64,000 nucleotides of DNA from a virus, in IMG/VR virus record IMGVR_UViG_3300027759_000045, positions 1 to 64,000 of that record. One strand, given 5' to 3'. Position 1 is the first letter of the stretch; each line of letters starts with the position of its first letter. Position numbers and translations under genes: made by a program. Below the pieces are notes generated by a model. It was not told the DNA's origin, made no database searches, and worked only from the letters and a program-made list of their open reading frames with translations. This document shows positions 55,341-63,360 of the stretch, in pieces.

Positions 55341-58300
55341 ATGAATATTTCTGAACTAGATTCCTACAACCTTGCTGATGCTGTTAAATTTAATGAACAG
55401 TTGAACCCACGTATCTGGCAGGGCAATAAAATGCGCCCACAGGTGCGGGCCACGCTGTTAAAAATTGCTGAAGACTTTAAACAAAGTTTGGGGATTGGCG
55501 ATTTGAACGTCAAAGACATCACCTTGTCCGGCAGCAATGCTGGTTACACATATACTCCACATAGTGACATAGATCTACACCTGGTGGTGGACCTACCCGA
55601 AGCAGATGTGAGTGAAGTGTATCGCGAGTTGTTTGATGCTAAAAAGTTTCAGTACAACGAAACACACAATATCAAAATTGGTGGCTACGATGTAGAACTC
55701 TATGTGGAAAACGCCAACAAATCGGCAGTGAGTCAAGGCATATTCAGTGTGCTGAATAACGACTGGATCAACATTCCACTGAAAAAACGTTCTACAATAA
55801 ACGACACTGCGGTCAAGAGCAAGTACGATGTGATCAAGCATCGCATTGAATCAGCAGTGAAATCTGGCAGTCTAAAACGACTGACCAACACTGCTGCCAA
55901 GATTAAAAAGATGCGTCAAGCCGGACTTGATCAGCACGGTGAACTGGGTCCAGAAAACATTGCGTACAAGATGTTGCGTTCACAAGGTGTTATACAACAA
56001 CTGTATGATGCCAGAACCAAGGCCAAAGATCGAGCACTGAGTCTTAAAGAACGGTCTATTGAAATTGATAAACCATTTAAATTCACCTACGGATTCAAAG
56101 CCACAGAAGATGTTGGTGCTTCATGGGATGGAGTAAGTCCCACAACACAGATGTTCTTGAATGAAGAACCCAAGTCAGATGAAGATATACTCACAGACTT
56201 TGTGGAGTTTTGTGTTGCAGAACTAGAGATTGAACAGATGCCACGTGTTCGCCTGCGTAAAGATCCGCAGTGGCCTGTGCGGCACAAGACGTTTGGTCGC
56301 TACAACGACAATGAAAAAATGTTAGAAGTGGCCTGGGGTCAACGACACATCATGGATGTGTTGCGCACAGTGGCACATGAACTCACACACAAGCATCAAC
56401 ACGAACGTGATGGCAGTGATATGGGATCTGACGCAGGTGAAACTGGCAGTCCTTACGAAAACGAAGCCAATGCTCGTGCCGGTGTACTCATGCGTGACTA
56501 TGCCAAACTGCACCCGGAACATTTTGCCGCCGGCCAAACAGATGATTTAGCAGAAGCATCAGGATACATCCCCACAAAGAAGCAGGCAAAGGACCCACGC
56601 TTTAGCATGGCCTTGACTCGAGATGTACGTCCAGGTGCGGTGGGTAAGGAAGCAAACAAACTAGGACTAAAGACTGACAATCAAGGACATCCAGGATTGT
56701 TAATGACTGGTTTGGCCAATGCACTGCGTGAGTTTAAAGAAACTGGGCAGATGCCGCTGATATACGAAGATGAGTTGTTTGAAATCAACATGAGCACAGG
56801 TAGCTTACGTCGCGAAGCTGCCAAGACCGGCGCTATTGCTGGCATGGAATTTGAAATGATTGTGCCCAATGTGGAAGGTGGCGACGATGATGGCCAACAG
56901 GAACCTGATTATGAGTATGACGAAGGTGTTAGTAGTATCCAAGACGCATATGACTTCTTCTACGACGGTGATTACAACAGCCGAGGTGATGTTACTCGAC
57001 TGCGTGAGAAGATGCAAAATGAATATTACGAATGGCTAGGTGAGTCGTTTGATACTCGTTGGGACGGTGACGAGTCAGAGTTTGTGTACAACTACCTTAA
57101 AGAAAACGCCAGTGCAGATGAAATTGCAGAAATACTAAGCACAGAACCCGACGCAGACGGTGAATACCCAGAGCCTGATAAACAGGCATATCGCGATGCC
57201 ACAGAAAAAGTTGTCGAAGAAAGCTACGGCAACTACTGGTATGATGCAGCACGTGAAAGTGCGCAGGAAGATTTTAATCAGAATGCAGACCTAGAATCAG
57301 AATGGTTAGAAGATCGAGACTTGAACCGCATGTCAGACATTGAAAATGAATACAACATGAGTTGGCCGCACTGGCAGTCAATGGGCAATGGTGGCGAAGC
57401 CAGCATCGAAGATGTTGCCCAAGAGTTTGAAAATGCCATAGACCGTCCTGTTCAAGCCAGCGGTAACTATCACTCCGGCGGCGTGCGAAGACCCAGCCCA
57501 ACAGCACAGCACTATCTAGTAGAACCTGATGGCAGTTTAGAAGCCAATGACAGCGATGATGTAGGCCTAGAGTTTGTAAGTCCACCTTTGCCTATTGACG
57601 ATATATTAAGTGACTTGAACAAAGTCAAGGCCTGGGCCAAACAATACGGATGCTACACCAACGATTCAACAGGCCTACACATCAACATCTCAGTGCCGGA
57701 CTACAGTAGAGAAAACTTGGACTTTGTTAAACTAGCTCTGTTAATGGGCGACGAGTATGTGCTGGACAACTTTGGTCGTGCTGGCAATACCTACGCTAAA
57801 TCAGCAATGAAATTAGTACGCGATCAAGTGCGCACTAAACCCGACGAAGCTGAACGTTTGTTGGATAAAATGAAAGGCAACCTGGACAGTTTGGCAAGCA
57901 AGGCCATACACTCGGGCGTGACCAGCAAGTACACCAGTATCAACACCAAGGACGGACATATTGAATTCCGCTCACCCGGTGGTGACTGGTTAGATGACAA
58001 CTTTGACAAGATTGAAAACACATTATTGCGTTTTACAGTGGCCATGAGTGCGGCTCTAAATCCAGAAATGTATCGCGAAGAATACCTGAAGAAACTGTAC
58101 AAGTTGTTGACACAGGACAACAAGGGTTCTGACACCATCAAGTACTTCAGTGAATATGTAGCAGGCAAGATTCCTGCAGCCGCACTGCGTAGTTTTGTTA
58201 AGCAGGCACAGTTGGAACGCAAGTTGAAGAAAGATCCAACAGGCGGTGAAAAATATTGGTGGAGTGTTCGTAGTCCTGGCAATAGCAATGCTGGTATAGA

Positions 58301-59072
58301 AGTTGTTGCCTCATCTAAAGAAGAAGCAATTGAAAAAGCCATTGGTGGTTATCCAAGTTGGGCTAACTATCGAAGTTCGTTGGTTGCCAAGCCAATGCGT
58401 CCATATGAACAATCTGCAAAAACTGTTCGCTACGAAATCTACAACAAACAGACTGGCAACTCAGTAGAGGATGCCGATGGAATTACCAATGATGAAGAGG
58501 CATTGGTTCGTCTCAATGATTATATTGAACACGGTCCGCATAGCCTACAACGAGGCCAGGCCACTGCTATGTTTGGTATACGTACTACCGGTGGAGTTGG
58601 AATTGTTGATATAGACATGCCAATAGCCCAGGGTCGTGCTGCCACAAGCCCAACTGGACAGTGGAAAATGATTGACGGATTAAATCGTGAATTATATCGT
58701 TTCCGTCCTGCAGAAAACACAAGAACAAGAGCCAATTACTTGGCAAGAGTATGGGCAGAAACACATAACTTTGACGGTAACTATCAAGTTGATCCAGTGG
58801 AAGAAAACGATGTGGTGCCGCAACCGGACGTGATCCCGCTACAGCAACCAACACCCGTTCCAGGCAGTACCGCAGACCTAGCACAACGCCGAGCACAAGG
58901 TGGCGAGTTTACCGGTGCTTGGAAGATTGTAGATTCTGATGGTAATGAACTGCATAGATTTTCCGGCATAGGCAATCAACAGCGTGACGCTAATCGTGTG
59001 GCCACACAGTGGTTGACCGACAATGGCTACAGCTATGGCACAGATGTCACTGTGCTACCAATAGTGAGTTAA
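55341..59072 (+). CDS. Giant protein: nucleotidyltransferase + zinc peptidase-like + amidoligase-like
   Basis: 1243 residues. About 55-90: GSNAGYTYTPHSDIDLHLVV, the GS...DxD core of nucleotidyltransferases (poly(A) polymerase/MNT type). About 335-375: AHELTHKHQHERDG with HELTH at 346-350 (zinc peptidase HExxH). From about 510: GMEFEMIVP, later GLEFVSPPLPIDD and NDSTGLHINIS, then HIEFRSPGGDW, the pattern of amidoligase (COOH-NH2 ligase) enzymes. C-terminal repeats follow (WKMIDGLNRELYRF and WKIVDSDGNELHRF). A late promoter and the neighbouring prohead-type genes suggest it is packaged in the capsid or acts in infection. None of the three activities is shown. Confidence 0.65.
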   Translation: MNISELDSYNLADAVKFNEQLNPRIWQGNKMRPQVRATLLKIAEDFKQSLGIGDLNVKDITLSGSNAGYTYTPHSDIDLHLVVDLPEADVSEVYRELFDAKKFQYNETHNIKIGGYDVELYVENANKSAVSQGIFSVLNNDWINIPLKKRSTINDTAVKSKYDVIKHRIESAVKSGSLKRLTNTAAKIKKMRQAGLDQHGELGPENIAYKMLRSQGVIQQLYDARTKAKDRALSLKERSIEIDKPFKFTYGFKATEDVGASWDGVSPTTQMFLNEEPKSDEDILTDFVEFCVAELEIEQMPRVRLRKDPQWPVRHKTFGRYNDNEKMLEVAWGQRHIMDVLRTVAHELTHKHQHERDGSDMGSDAGETGSPYENEANARAGVLMRDYAKLHPEHFAAGQTDDLAEASGYIPTKKQAKDPRFSMALTRDVRPGAVGKEANKLGLKTDNQGHPGLLMTGLANALREFKETGQMPLIYEDELFEINMSTGSLRREAAKTGAIAGMEFEMIVPNVEGGDDDGQQEPDYEYDEGVSSIQDAYDFFYDGDYNSRGDVTRLREKMQNEYYEWLGESFDTRWDGDESEFVYNYLKENASADEIAEILSTEPDADGEYPEPDKQAYRDATEKVVEESYGNYWYDAARESAQEDFNQNADLESEWLEDRDLNRMSDIENEYNMSWPHWQSMGNGGEASIEDVAQEFENAIDRPVQASGNYHSGGVRRPSPTAQHYLVEPDGSLEANDSDDVGLEFVSPPLPIDDILSDLNKVKAWAKQYGCYTNDSTGLHINISVPDYSRENLDFVKLALLMGDEYVLDNFGRAGNTYAKSAMKLVRDQVRTKPDEAERLLDKMKGNLDSLASKAIHSGVTSKYTSINTKDGHIEFRSPGGDWLDDNFDKIENTLLRFTVAMSAALNPEMYREEYLKKLYKLLTQDNKGSDTIKYFSEYVAGKIPAAALRSFVKQAQLERKLKKDPTGGEKYWWSVRSPGNSNAGIEVVASSKEEAIEKAIGGYPSWANYRSSLVAKPMRPYEQSAKTVRYEIYNKQTGNSVEDADGITNDEEALVRLNDYIEHGPHSLQRGQATAMFGIRTTGGVGIVDIDMPIAQGRAATSPTGQWKMIDGLNRELYRFRPAENTRTRANYLARVWAETHNFDGNYQVDPVEENDVVPQPDVIPLQQPTPVPGSTADLAQRRAQGGEFTGAWKIVDSDGNELHRFSGIGNQQRDANRVATQWLTDNGYSYGTDVTVLPIVS

Positions 59073-59073
59073 C

Positions 59074-60060
59074 ATGCGAGCCAGTGAATTTTTAATCGAA
59101 TATAGAGATAGACTATTACAATATGTCAAGAGTCTGTTGCCCACTTGGCCTGAATATGTTCTCAAAGATTGGTTGGTGCCCAACAAAGGTGACTTTAGTA
59201 ATTTACCAGATACTGAACTTAAAAATGGTATAATGGAAAAATTAAAAGGACAAGGTCTTTCTCCGAGTACTAAATGGCAACTTGTACCCGATATGAAGTT
59301 TACAATGGACATGTTTGAGCCAATGACTACACAGCGATTGGTTGGTCGTGCAGGTGGCAAAAGTGATTTAGGCATGAAAATTCCAAAGGATGCCGAACGA
59401 CACGCTACACAAGCCGCCCTGGCACAACAGCAAGGCGGTGTGCGTAAAGAACCTGTGCTACTAATAAAAACAGCCAATGGATATGAACTATTAGAAGGTT
59501 GGCATAGAACAATACAGCACTTTGCTCGGTATCCTAATGGATATACAGGCCCTGCGTATGTGGCAGTGGCACAAGGTCAGCAAGGTGTGGCGGAAGGCTC
59601 GGAACATTACAATGGCATTGAAATCTCCATGGAAAAGGAAGATGATGAAATTATGGTAAAGGCAATAATGCCAGGCGGTCGCGAACTTGGACATGTATTA
59701 TTTGTACAAGAGGGTGATTACTTAATGCCACAAGATTTAGAAGTTGATGAACGCTATCAAGGCCAAGGCATTGCCGCCACAATGTACGACTATATAAAAA
59801 GCAAAGGATACAAGATACGCCGCAGTGGTCAACAAACAGATGCAGGTGCAGGCTTCTGGGACAAACATCGTCCTGAGCAAAACGTTTGGGAAAACTTTGC
59901 GGATGGCAAAAATCCTGGACGCAAAGGCTTGAGCAAGCGAGTGGGAATTCCTAAAAAAGCCACCTTGGGCAAACTGGAAAAGATTGCAAAGTCCAGCACA
60001 GGCGAACGCCGCAGGATGGCACAGTGGCAACTAAATATGAGACGAGGTAAGAAAAAATGA
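59074..60060 (+). CDS. MRxxEF protein: ParB-like segment fused to GNAT-like domain
   Basis: 328 residues. MRASEFLIEY resembles the T4 capsid-targeting peptide. ELLEGWHRTIQHFARYP (about 144-160) is a ParB/Srx-type core; a linker with QGVAEG follows. VDERYQGQGIAATMYDYIKS (about 224-243) is the GNAT acetyl-CoA motif A (Q/RxxGxG/A). A basic tail (GRKGLSKRVGIPKKATLGKL) follows. If packaged, it could acetylate host targets after injection; inference. Confidence 0.55.
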   Translation: MRASEFLIEYRDRLLQYVKSLLPTWPEYVLKDWLVPNKGDFSNLPDTELKNGIMEKLKGQGLSPSTKWQLVPDMKFTMDMFEPMTTQRLVGRAGGKSDLGMKIPKDAERHATQAALAQQQGGVRKEPVLLIKTANGYELLEGWHRTIQHFARYPNGYTGPAYVAVAQGQQGVAEGSEHYNGIEISMEKEDDEIMVKAIMPGGRELGHVLFVQEGDYLMPQDLEVDERYQGQGIAATMYDYIKSKGYKIRRSGQQTDAGAGFWDKHRPEQNVWENFADGKNPGRKGLSKRVGIPKKATLGKLEKIAKSSTGERRRMAQWQLNMRRGKKK

Positions 60061-60794
60061 GATCAAGTGAATTCGTATTTGAAAAGTGGAGCGAAAAATA
60101 CAAAAGCAGTATTAACTGTAGCCACCCTCGAGGCTTTTCACAAAAAGCACACTGTGCCGGTAAAAACAAACAGAATGAATCAGTTGAGATGGAAATGGTG
60201 TGCGAAGATTGTGGCATGTGTGAAACACATGGCAATGTAAATGAAATTAAAAAAGGTGCTAAAGACTCAAATGGCTATACCCGTTGCTGGCCTGGCAAAC
60301 ATGCTGAAGGCACCAAAAAGGGCAAGAATGGCGGACAAGTTCGCAACTGTGTGCCCAATGAATCGCAAGGTGTGGCGGAAGAATTATCAAAAGAGTTTGA
60401 TCTTATTGAAAGTATCATCGAAGGTATTGCTGAGCACAATGGTGTAGATGCCGAAACAGTATGGGAGGACCTAGAAAGCCTGACTGAAGATGAACTGTAT
60501 GCGTTTGCTGTGACTTCGCAACTGAACGAAGACTGGCAAAAGGCCAACAAGCGAGACAAGACCGATGGCATGAGCCAAAAGGCTGTGAATGCTTATCGCA
60601 GAGAGAATCCCGGATCGAAACTAAAGACTGCTGTGACCACTAAACCTTCGAAGCTAAAGAAAGGCTCTAAAGCCTCCAAGCGCAGATCAAGCTATTGCTC
60701 ACGCAGCCGTGGACAAATGAAAATGCATAGTATCTCATGTGCCAAAACTCCAGACAAAGCCATCTGCAAAGCACGACGTCGTTGGAACTGCTGA
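60057..60794 (+). CDS. MRxxEF protein, Cys-rich, with conserved C-terminal YCxRSxGQM
   Basis: 245 residues. MRSSEFVFEK start, then SINCSHPRGFSQKAHCAG, a Cys-rich patch (CEDCGMCETHG) that could bind zinc, a NESQGVAEEL linker, an acidic helical core, and the basic C-terminus SSYCSRSRGQMKMHS and ARRRWNC conserved in T4-like phages. Probably virion-internal. It overlaps both neighbours. Confidence 0.55.
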   Translation: MRSSEFVFEKWSEKYKSSINCSHPRGFSQKAHCAGKNKQNESVEMEMVCEDCGMCETHGNVNEIKKGAKDSNGYTRCWPGKHAEGTKKGKNGGQVRNCVPNESQGVAEELSKEFDLIESIIEGIAEHNGVDAETVWEDLESLTEDELYAFAVTSQLNEDWQKANKRDKTDGMSQKAVNAYRRENPGSKLKTAVTTKPSKLKKGSKASKRRSSYCSRSRGQMKMHSISCAKTPDKAICKARRRWNC

Positions 60795-60982
60795 TGAAGG
60801 TCAAAGAAGTCGTTAAAAGTGCAAAGCAATGGACTGCCAAGGTGCGTGTTCAGAATCCTGGATATGTGGGCTGGGTCGATGCAGTGGTCTGGGCTCCTAA
60901 CACTCATGTGGCCAGACAAATGATCAAAGCACAGTACCGAATTGAAGATTGGCACGTGGGCTCAATCAAAGAACTGCGTTAA
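60794..60982 (+). CDS. Small hypothetical protein, 62 aa
   Basis: 62 residues from the ATG at 60794 overlapping the preceding TGA. MKVKEVVKSAKQWTAKVRVQ, VDAVVWAPNTHVARQMIKAQ: a small beta-alpha protein of unknown role. It converges with the desaturase, overlapping by 4 nt. Confidence 0.55.
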   Translation: MKVKEVVKSAKQWTAKVRVQNPGYVGWVDAVVWAPNTHVARQMIKAQYRIEDWHVGSIKELR

Positions 60983-61683
60983 CTACGTAAGCGAGCCAGT
61001 CCTACTAGTCTAAATACACCAAGCCACATCCATCCTGCATCAAATTCAAACCAACGACGACTCAGTCTAGGGTTAGCAGGATCCAGATGATGGTTATTAT
61101 GCAGGCATTCCCCACCAACAACAATATCCCAAGGCACAATGTTTCTGCTGTGATCTTTAGTTTCGCCATTTCTATATCCCCACCAATGTCCAATGCCGTT
61201 GATAACTCCGGCCGCCCACCAAGGTATCCATGCCATTTGTATACCCCAAATCAGCACTCCCCACACACCAAACAACGCAACATCGATCGCAAGCATTAAT
61301 AAGATGCCTAGTCTGCTGTGGCGAGTGTAAACGTTGCGTTCAATCCAGTCATCCGGTGTGCCTGCGCCATACTGTGCAACCATCTCTGCGTCTCGGCTGG
61401 CTGAGTGATACAGGCCTGCACCTTTAAACAATACACGCCCAATTCCGTATACGTGTGGGCTGTGCGGATCACCTTCTGCATCACTGAATCTGTGATGCTT
61501 GCGATGGATAGCTACCCATTGCTTTGTAACCATGCCTGTGGTGAGCCATAGCCAGGCTCGCATGAAGTGTTCCAGTACAGGAGTAAAAACGATACCGCGA
61601 TGTGCTTGGCCACGGTGTAGGTACAATGTAACACAGATTATGGTAATGTGTGTGACTATTAAGGTATAGATAAGTTCTGTCAT
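60979..61683 (-). CDS. Fatty-acid desaturase (delta-9 type)
   Basis: 234 residues from ATG 61683; TTG 61710 is in frame but lacks a ribosome site. All three histidine boxes of membrane acyl-CoA/acyl-lipid desaturases are present: HRGQAH (23-28), HRKHH (60-64), HNNHH (195-199). Hydrophobic spans at 3-20 and about 95-145 fit a compact four-helix enzyme. It would insert double bonds in host lipids, changing membrane fluidity. Related genes are known in cyanophages. A TAAATA box is 4 nt from the ATG. Confidence 0.85.
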   Translation of the reverse strand: MTELIYTLIVTHITIICVTLYLHRGQAHRGIVFTPVLEHFMRAWLWLTTGMVTKQWVAIHRKHHRFSDAEGDPHSPHVYGIGRVLFKGAGLYHSASRDAEMVAQYGAGTPDDWIERNVYTRHSRLGILLMLAIDVALFGVWGVLIWGIQMAWIPWWAAGVINGIGHWWGYRNGETKDHSRNIVPWDIVVGGECLHNNHHLDPANPRLSRRWFEFDAGWMWLGVFRLVGLARLRS

Positions 61684-61687
61684 AGTG

Positions 61688-61693
61688 TATTTA
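61688..61693 (-). promoter_or_regulatory. Late promoter-like TAAATA box 4 nt before desaturase ATG
   Basis: The minus strand reads TTAAATA, then CACT, then the ATG. With T4-type geometry the mRNA would start at the AUG. Confidence 0.4.
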
Positions 61694-61740
61694 AGTAAAA
61701 CTATTGCCAAATTGCTAATTTAACTATACAGTTAACGGCA

Positions 61741-61747
61741 CTAAATA
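61741..61747 (+). promoter_or_regulatory. Late promoter-like box CTAAATA 4 nt before ATG
   Basis: CTAAATA, then CAGC, then the ATG at 61752. Same geometry as the divergent desaturase box 50 nt away. Confidence 0.45.
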
Positions 61748-61751
61748 CAGC

Positions 61752-62033
61752 ATGAAACAGTTTATTCGTGTGCTATGTGACGTTGATTGTGCTTGGGCAG
61801 GTACTGAGCCAGTGTATCGCGTTTATGTTGATGACGAATTATTTGCTGAAAGAACCTGGCGCTGGCAAGATGTGTATCTAGAAGAAATGATACAGATCGA
61901 AGCAGAGCCGGGAGAATATGTAATCAGTTATGAACTTGTTGATTCTCCCGGTGCCACGCTACGTGTGTCAAACATGCGTGTGGATTATGGTCCCGGAAGA
62001 ATTAAAGGAAATCTACTAAAGATACTCACATGA
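61752..62033 (+). CDS. Small hypothetical protein, 93 aa
   Basis: 93 residues, beta-rich (VYRVYVDDELFAERTWRWQD, GEYVISYELVDSPGATLRVS). Resembles single-domain phage tail or head accessory proteins; not recognised. Overlaps the next gene by 4 nt. Confidence 0.55.
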   Translation: MKQFIRVLCDVDCAWAGTEPVYRVYVDDELFAERTWRWQDVYLEEMIQIEAEPGEYVISYELVDSPGATLRVSNMRVDYGPGRIKGNLLKILT

Positions 62034-62230
62034 GAGCTCAGGAATTTATCAAAGAAAATGCGTCAGTTGGTGCCACCAGTTCCGGCAGCGTTGCCACAGT
62101 GGCCATGCCCATGGGTGGCATGCAGTCAAGAAATCCCGATAGTTTCTTTTCTGGTAAATATACAAATGACCCTTTTCCCAACACACCGAAAAGTATGAGA
62201 AAGAAAGCAAGGAAAACAAATGTTAAGTGA
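62030..62230 (+). CDS. MRxxEF small protein, 66 aa
   Basis: 66 residues. MRAQEFIKEN is the closest match here to the T4 targeting peptide MKTYQEFIAE. The remainder is Gly/Ser/Met-rich with a basic end (SMRKKARKTNVK), as for a small internal head protein. It overlaps the Dps-like gene by 11 nt. Confidence 0.55.
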   Translation: MRAQEFIKENASVGATSSGSVATVAMPMGGMQSRNPDSFFSGKYTNDPFPNTPKSMRKKARKTNVK

Positions 62231-62660
62231 TTTACTAAAGACCTATTTGGCCAGTACATTTTCGTACTATTTGAAGGCACACTATTTTCATTGGAATGTG
62301 GAAGGACCTGACTTTGGTGAATTACATGAATTCTTTTCCAACATCTACGAAGATGCCTATTCAGCTGTGGATCCCATTGCTGAGTACATCCGTACCACAG
62401 AAGAATATGCTCCTGGCAGTCTCAGCCGCTTTTTAGAACTAACACAAGTACCAGATCAAACCAAAGTGCCACGTGCTCGTTTGATGCTGGAAGAATTACT
62501 CGCAGACACCCAAATAATGATCAACCTTAGCCGCCAAGTTTTCGAAGCCAGTGCTGCCGAAGGTCGTGAAGACATTGCAAACTTTGCCGCAGAACGCCAA
62601 AGCCAACACGGCAAGTATCAGTGGCAACTGAAAAGTTACTTGAAGGACGCGAGGGCATAA
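62220..62660 (+). CDS. Dps-like ferritin-fold protein
   Basis: 146 residues. LKAHYFHWNVEGPDFGELHE and FFSNIYEDAYSAVDPIAEYI (about 18-58) contain the Dps ferroxidase ligands (H..W........H......D/E...D.....E). The C-terminal helices are predicted as in the four-helix bundle. Dps binds iron and protects DNA from oxidants. Basic N-terminal tail for DNA binding is missing. Confidence 0.75.
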   Translation: MLSDLLKTYLASTFSYYLKAHYFHWNVEGPDFGELHEFFSNIYEDAYSAVDPIAEYIRTTEEYAPGSLSRFLELTQVPDQTKVPRARLMLEELLADTQIMINLSRQVFEASAAEGREDIANFAAERQSQHGKYQWQLKSYLKDARA

Positions 62661-62661
62661 C

Positions 62662-63360
62662 ATGGATGAAATTTACACGATAATGCAGAGACTTGCATTG
62701 ATTGAAAGCACTATCACACCAGATAATGTTACCAAGGGATTGAACGCACAACAAAAATCTGTGCCGCAGATGCCTGCACTGTTTAAAATGCCTGATCAAG
62801 GTCCTGTGTTGGGTGGCGATCCTGATAAGAAAGCCTCCAGTGCTGGTTACATGGTTGGCTCCAATGAAAGTGAAGAACCTGAGCAGGATGCACTGGAAGA
62901 AGAAGTGGCCAGTGAAGACAAGCTGGACCGAGTTAAAAAGTCATTTGCCGATTACCTTGACAGCATTTCCGACGAAAAGAAAGACAGTGACTTAAAAGAC
63001 CGGGTCCGAGTAGATCGTGACATCAGCAAGCGGCCTGCGAAAGATGCCAGCATCATTGCCAAACAAGTTGTAGGTGTTGCAGAAGATCCCACAGAAGAAG
63101 ATCCCATTGTACAAATGCCCACAACCCCGGTACAAGAACCTACCTATGCTGAATCAGCGCCGGTTAAAACCGTTGCACTAGAAGACGGTCGTTCATGTGA
63201 AATACACGGAGACGAACGTGCGGGATTTGAAATTCGACACGCGGGCCGTTCATTGAAGAGTCGCTTTAAGAACTTGGACCAAGCACAGATGGCACTGGAA
63301 ATGTACCAGGCTAGACAACGCCGACAAGACGAATCAGCCGACTACGTAGAGGAAGCATAA
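62662..63360 (+). CDS. Conserved T4-like phage protein, possibly prohead/internal
   Basis: 232 residues. MDEIYTIMQRLALIESTITP and NAQQKSVPQMPALFKMP are a conserved opening known from marine T4-like phages; Glu/Asp-rich linker follows, with QVVGVAEDPTEEDP. A small C-terminal domain (GRSCEIHGDERAGFEIRHAG) is repeated in type elsewhere. Function unknown. Confidence 0.55.
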   Translation: MDEIYTIMQRLALIESTITPDNVTKGLNAQQKSVPQMPALFKMPDQGPVLGGDPDKKASSAGYMVGSNESEEPEQDALEEEVASEDKLDRVKKSFADYLDSISDEKKDSDLKDRVRVDRDISKRPAKDASIIAKQVVGVAEDPTEEDPIVQMPTTPVQEPTYAESAPVKTVALEDGRSCEIHGDERAGFEIRHAGRSLKSRFKNLDQAQMALEMYQARQRRQDESADYVEEA

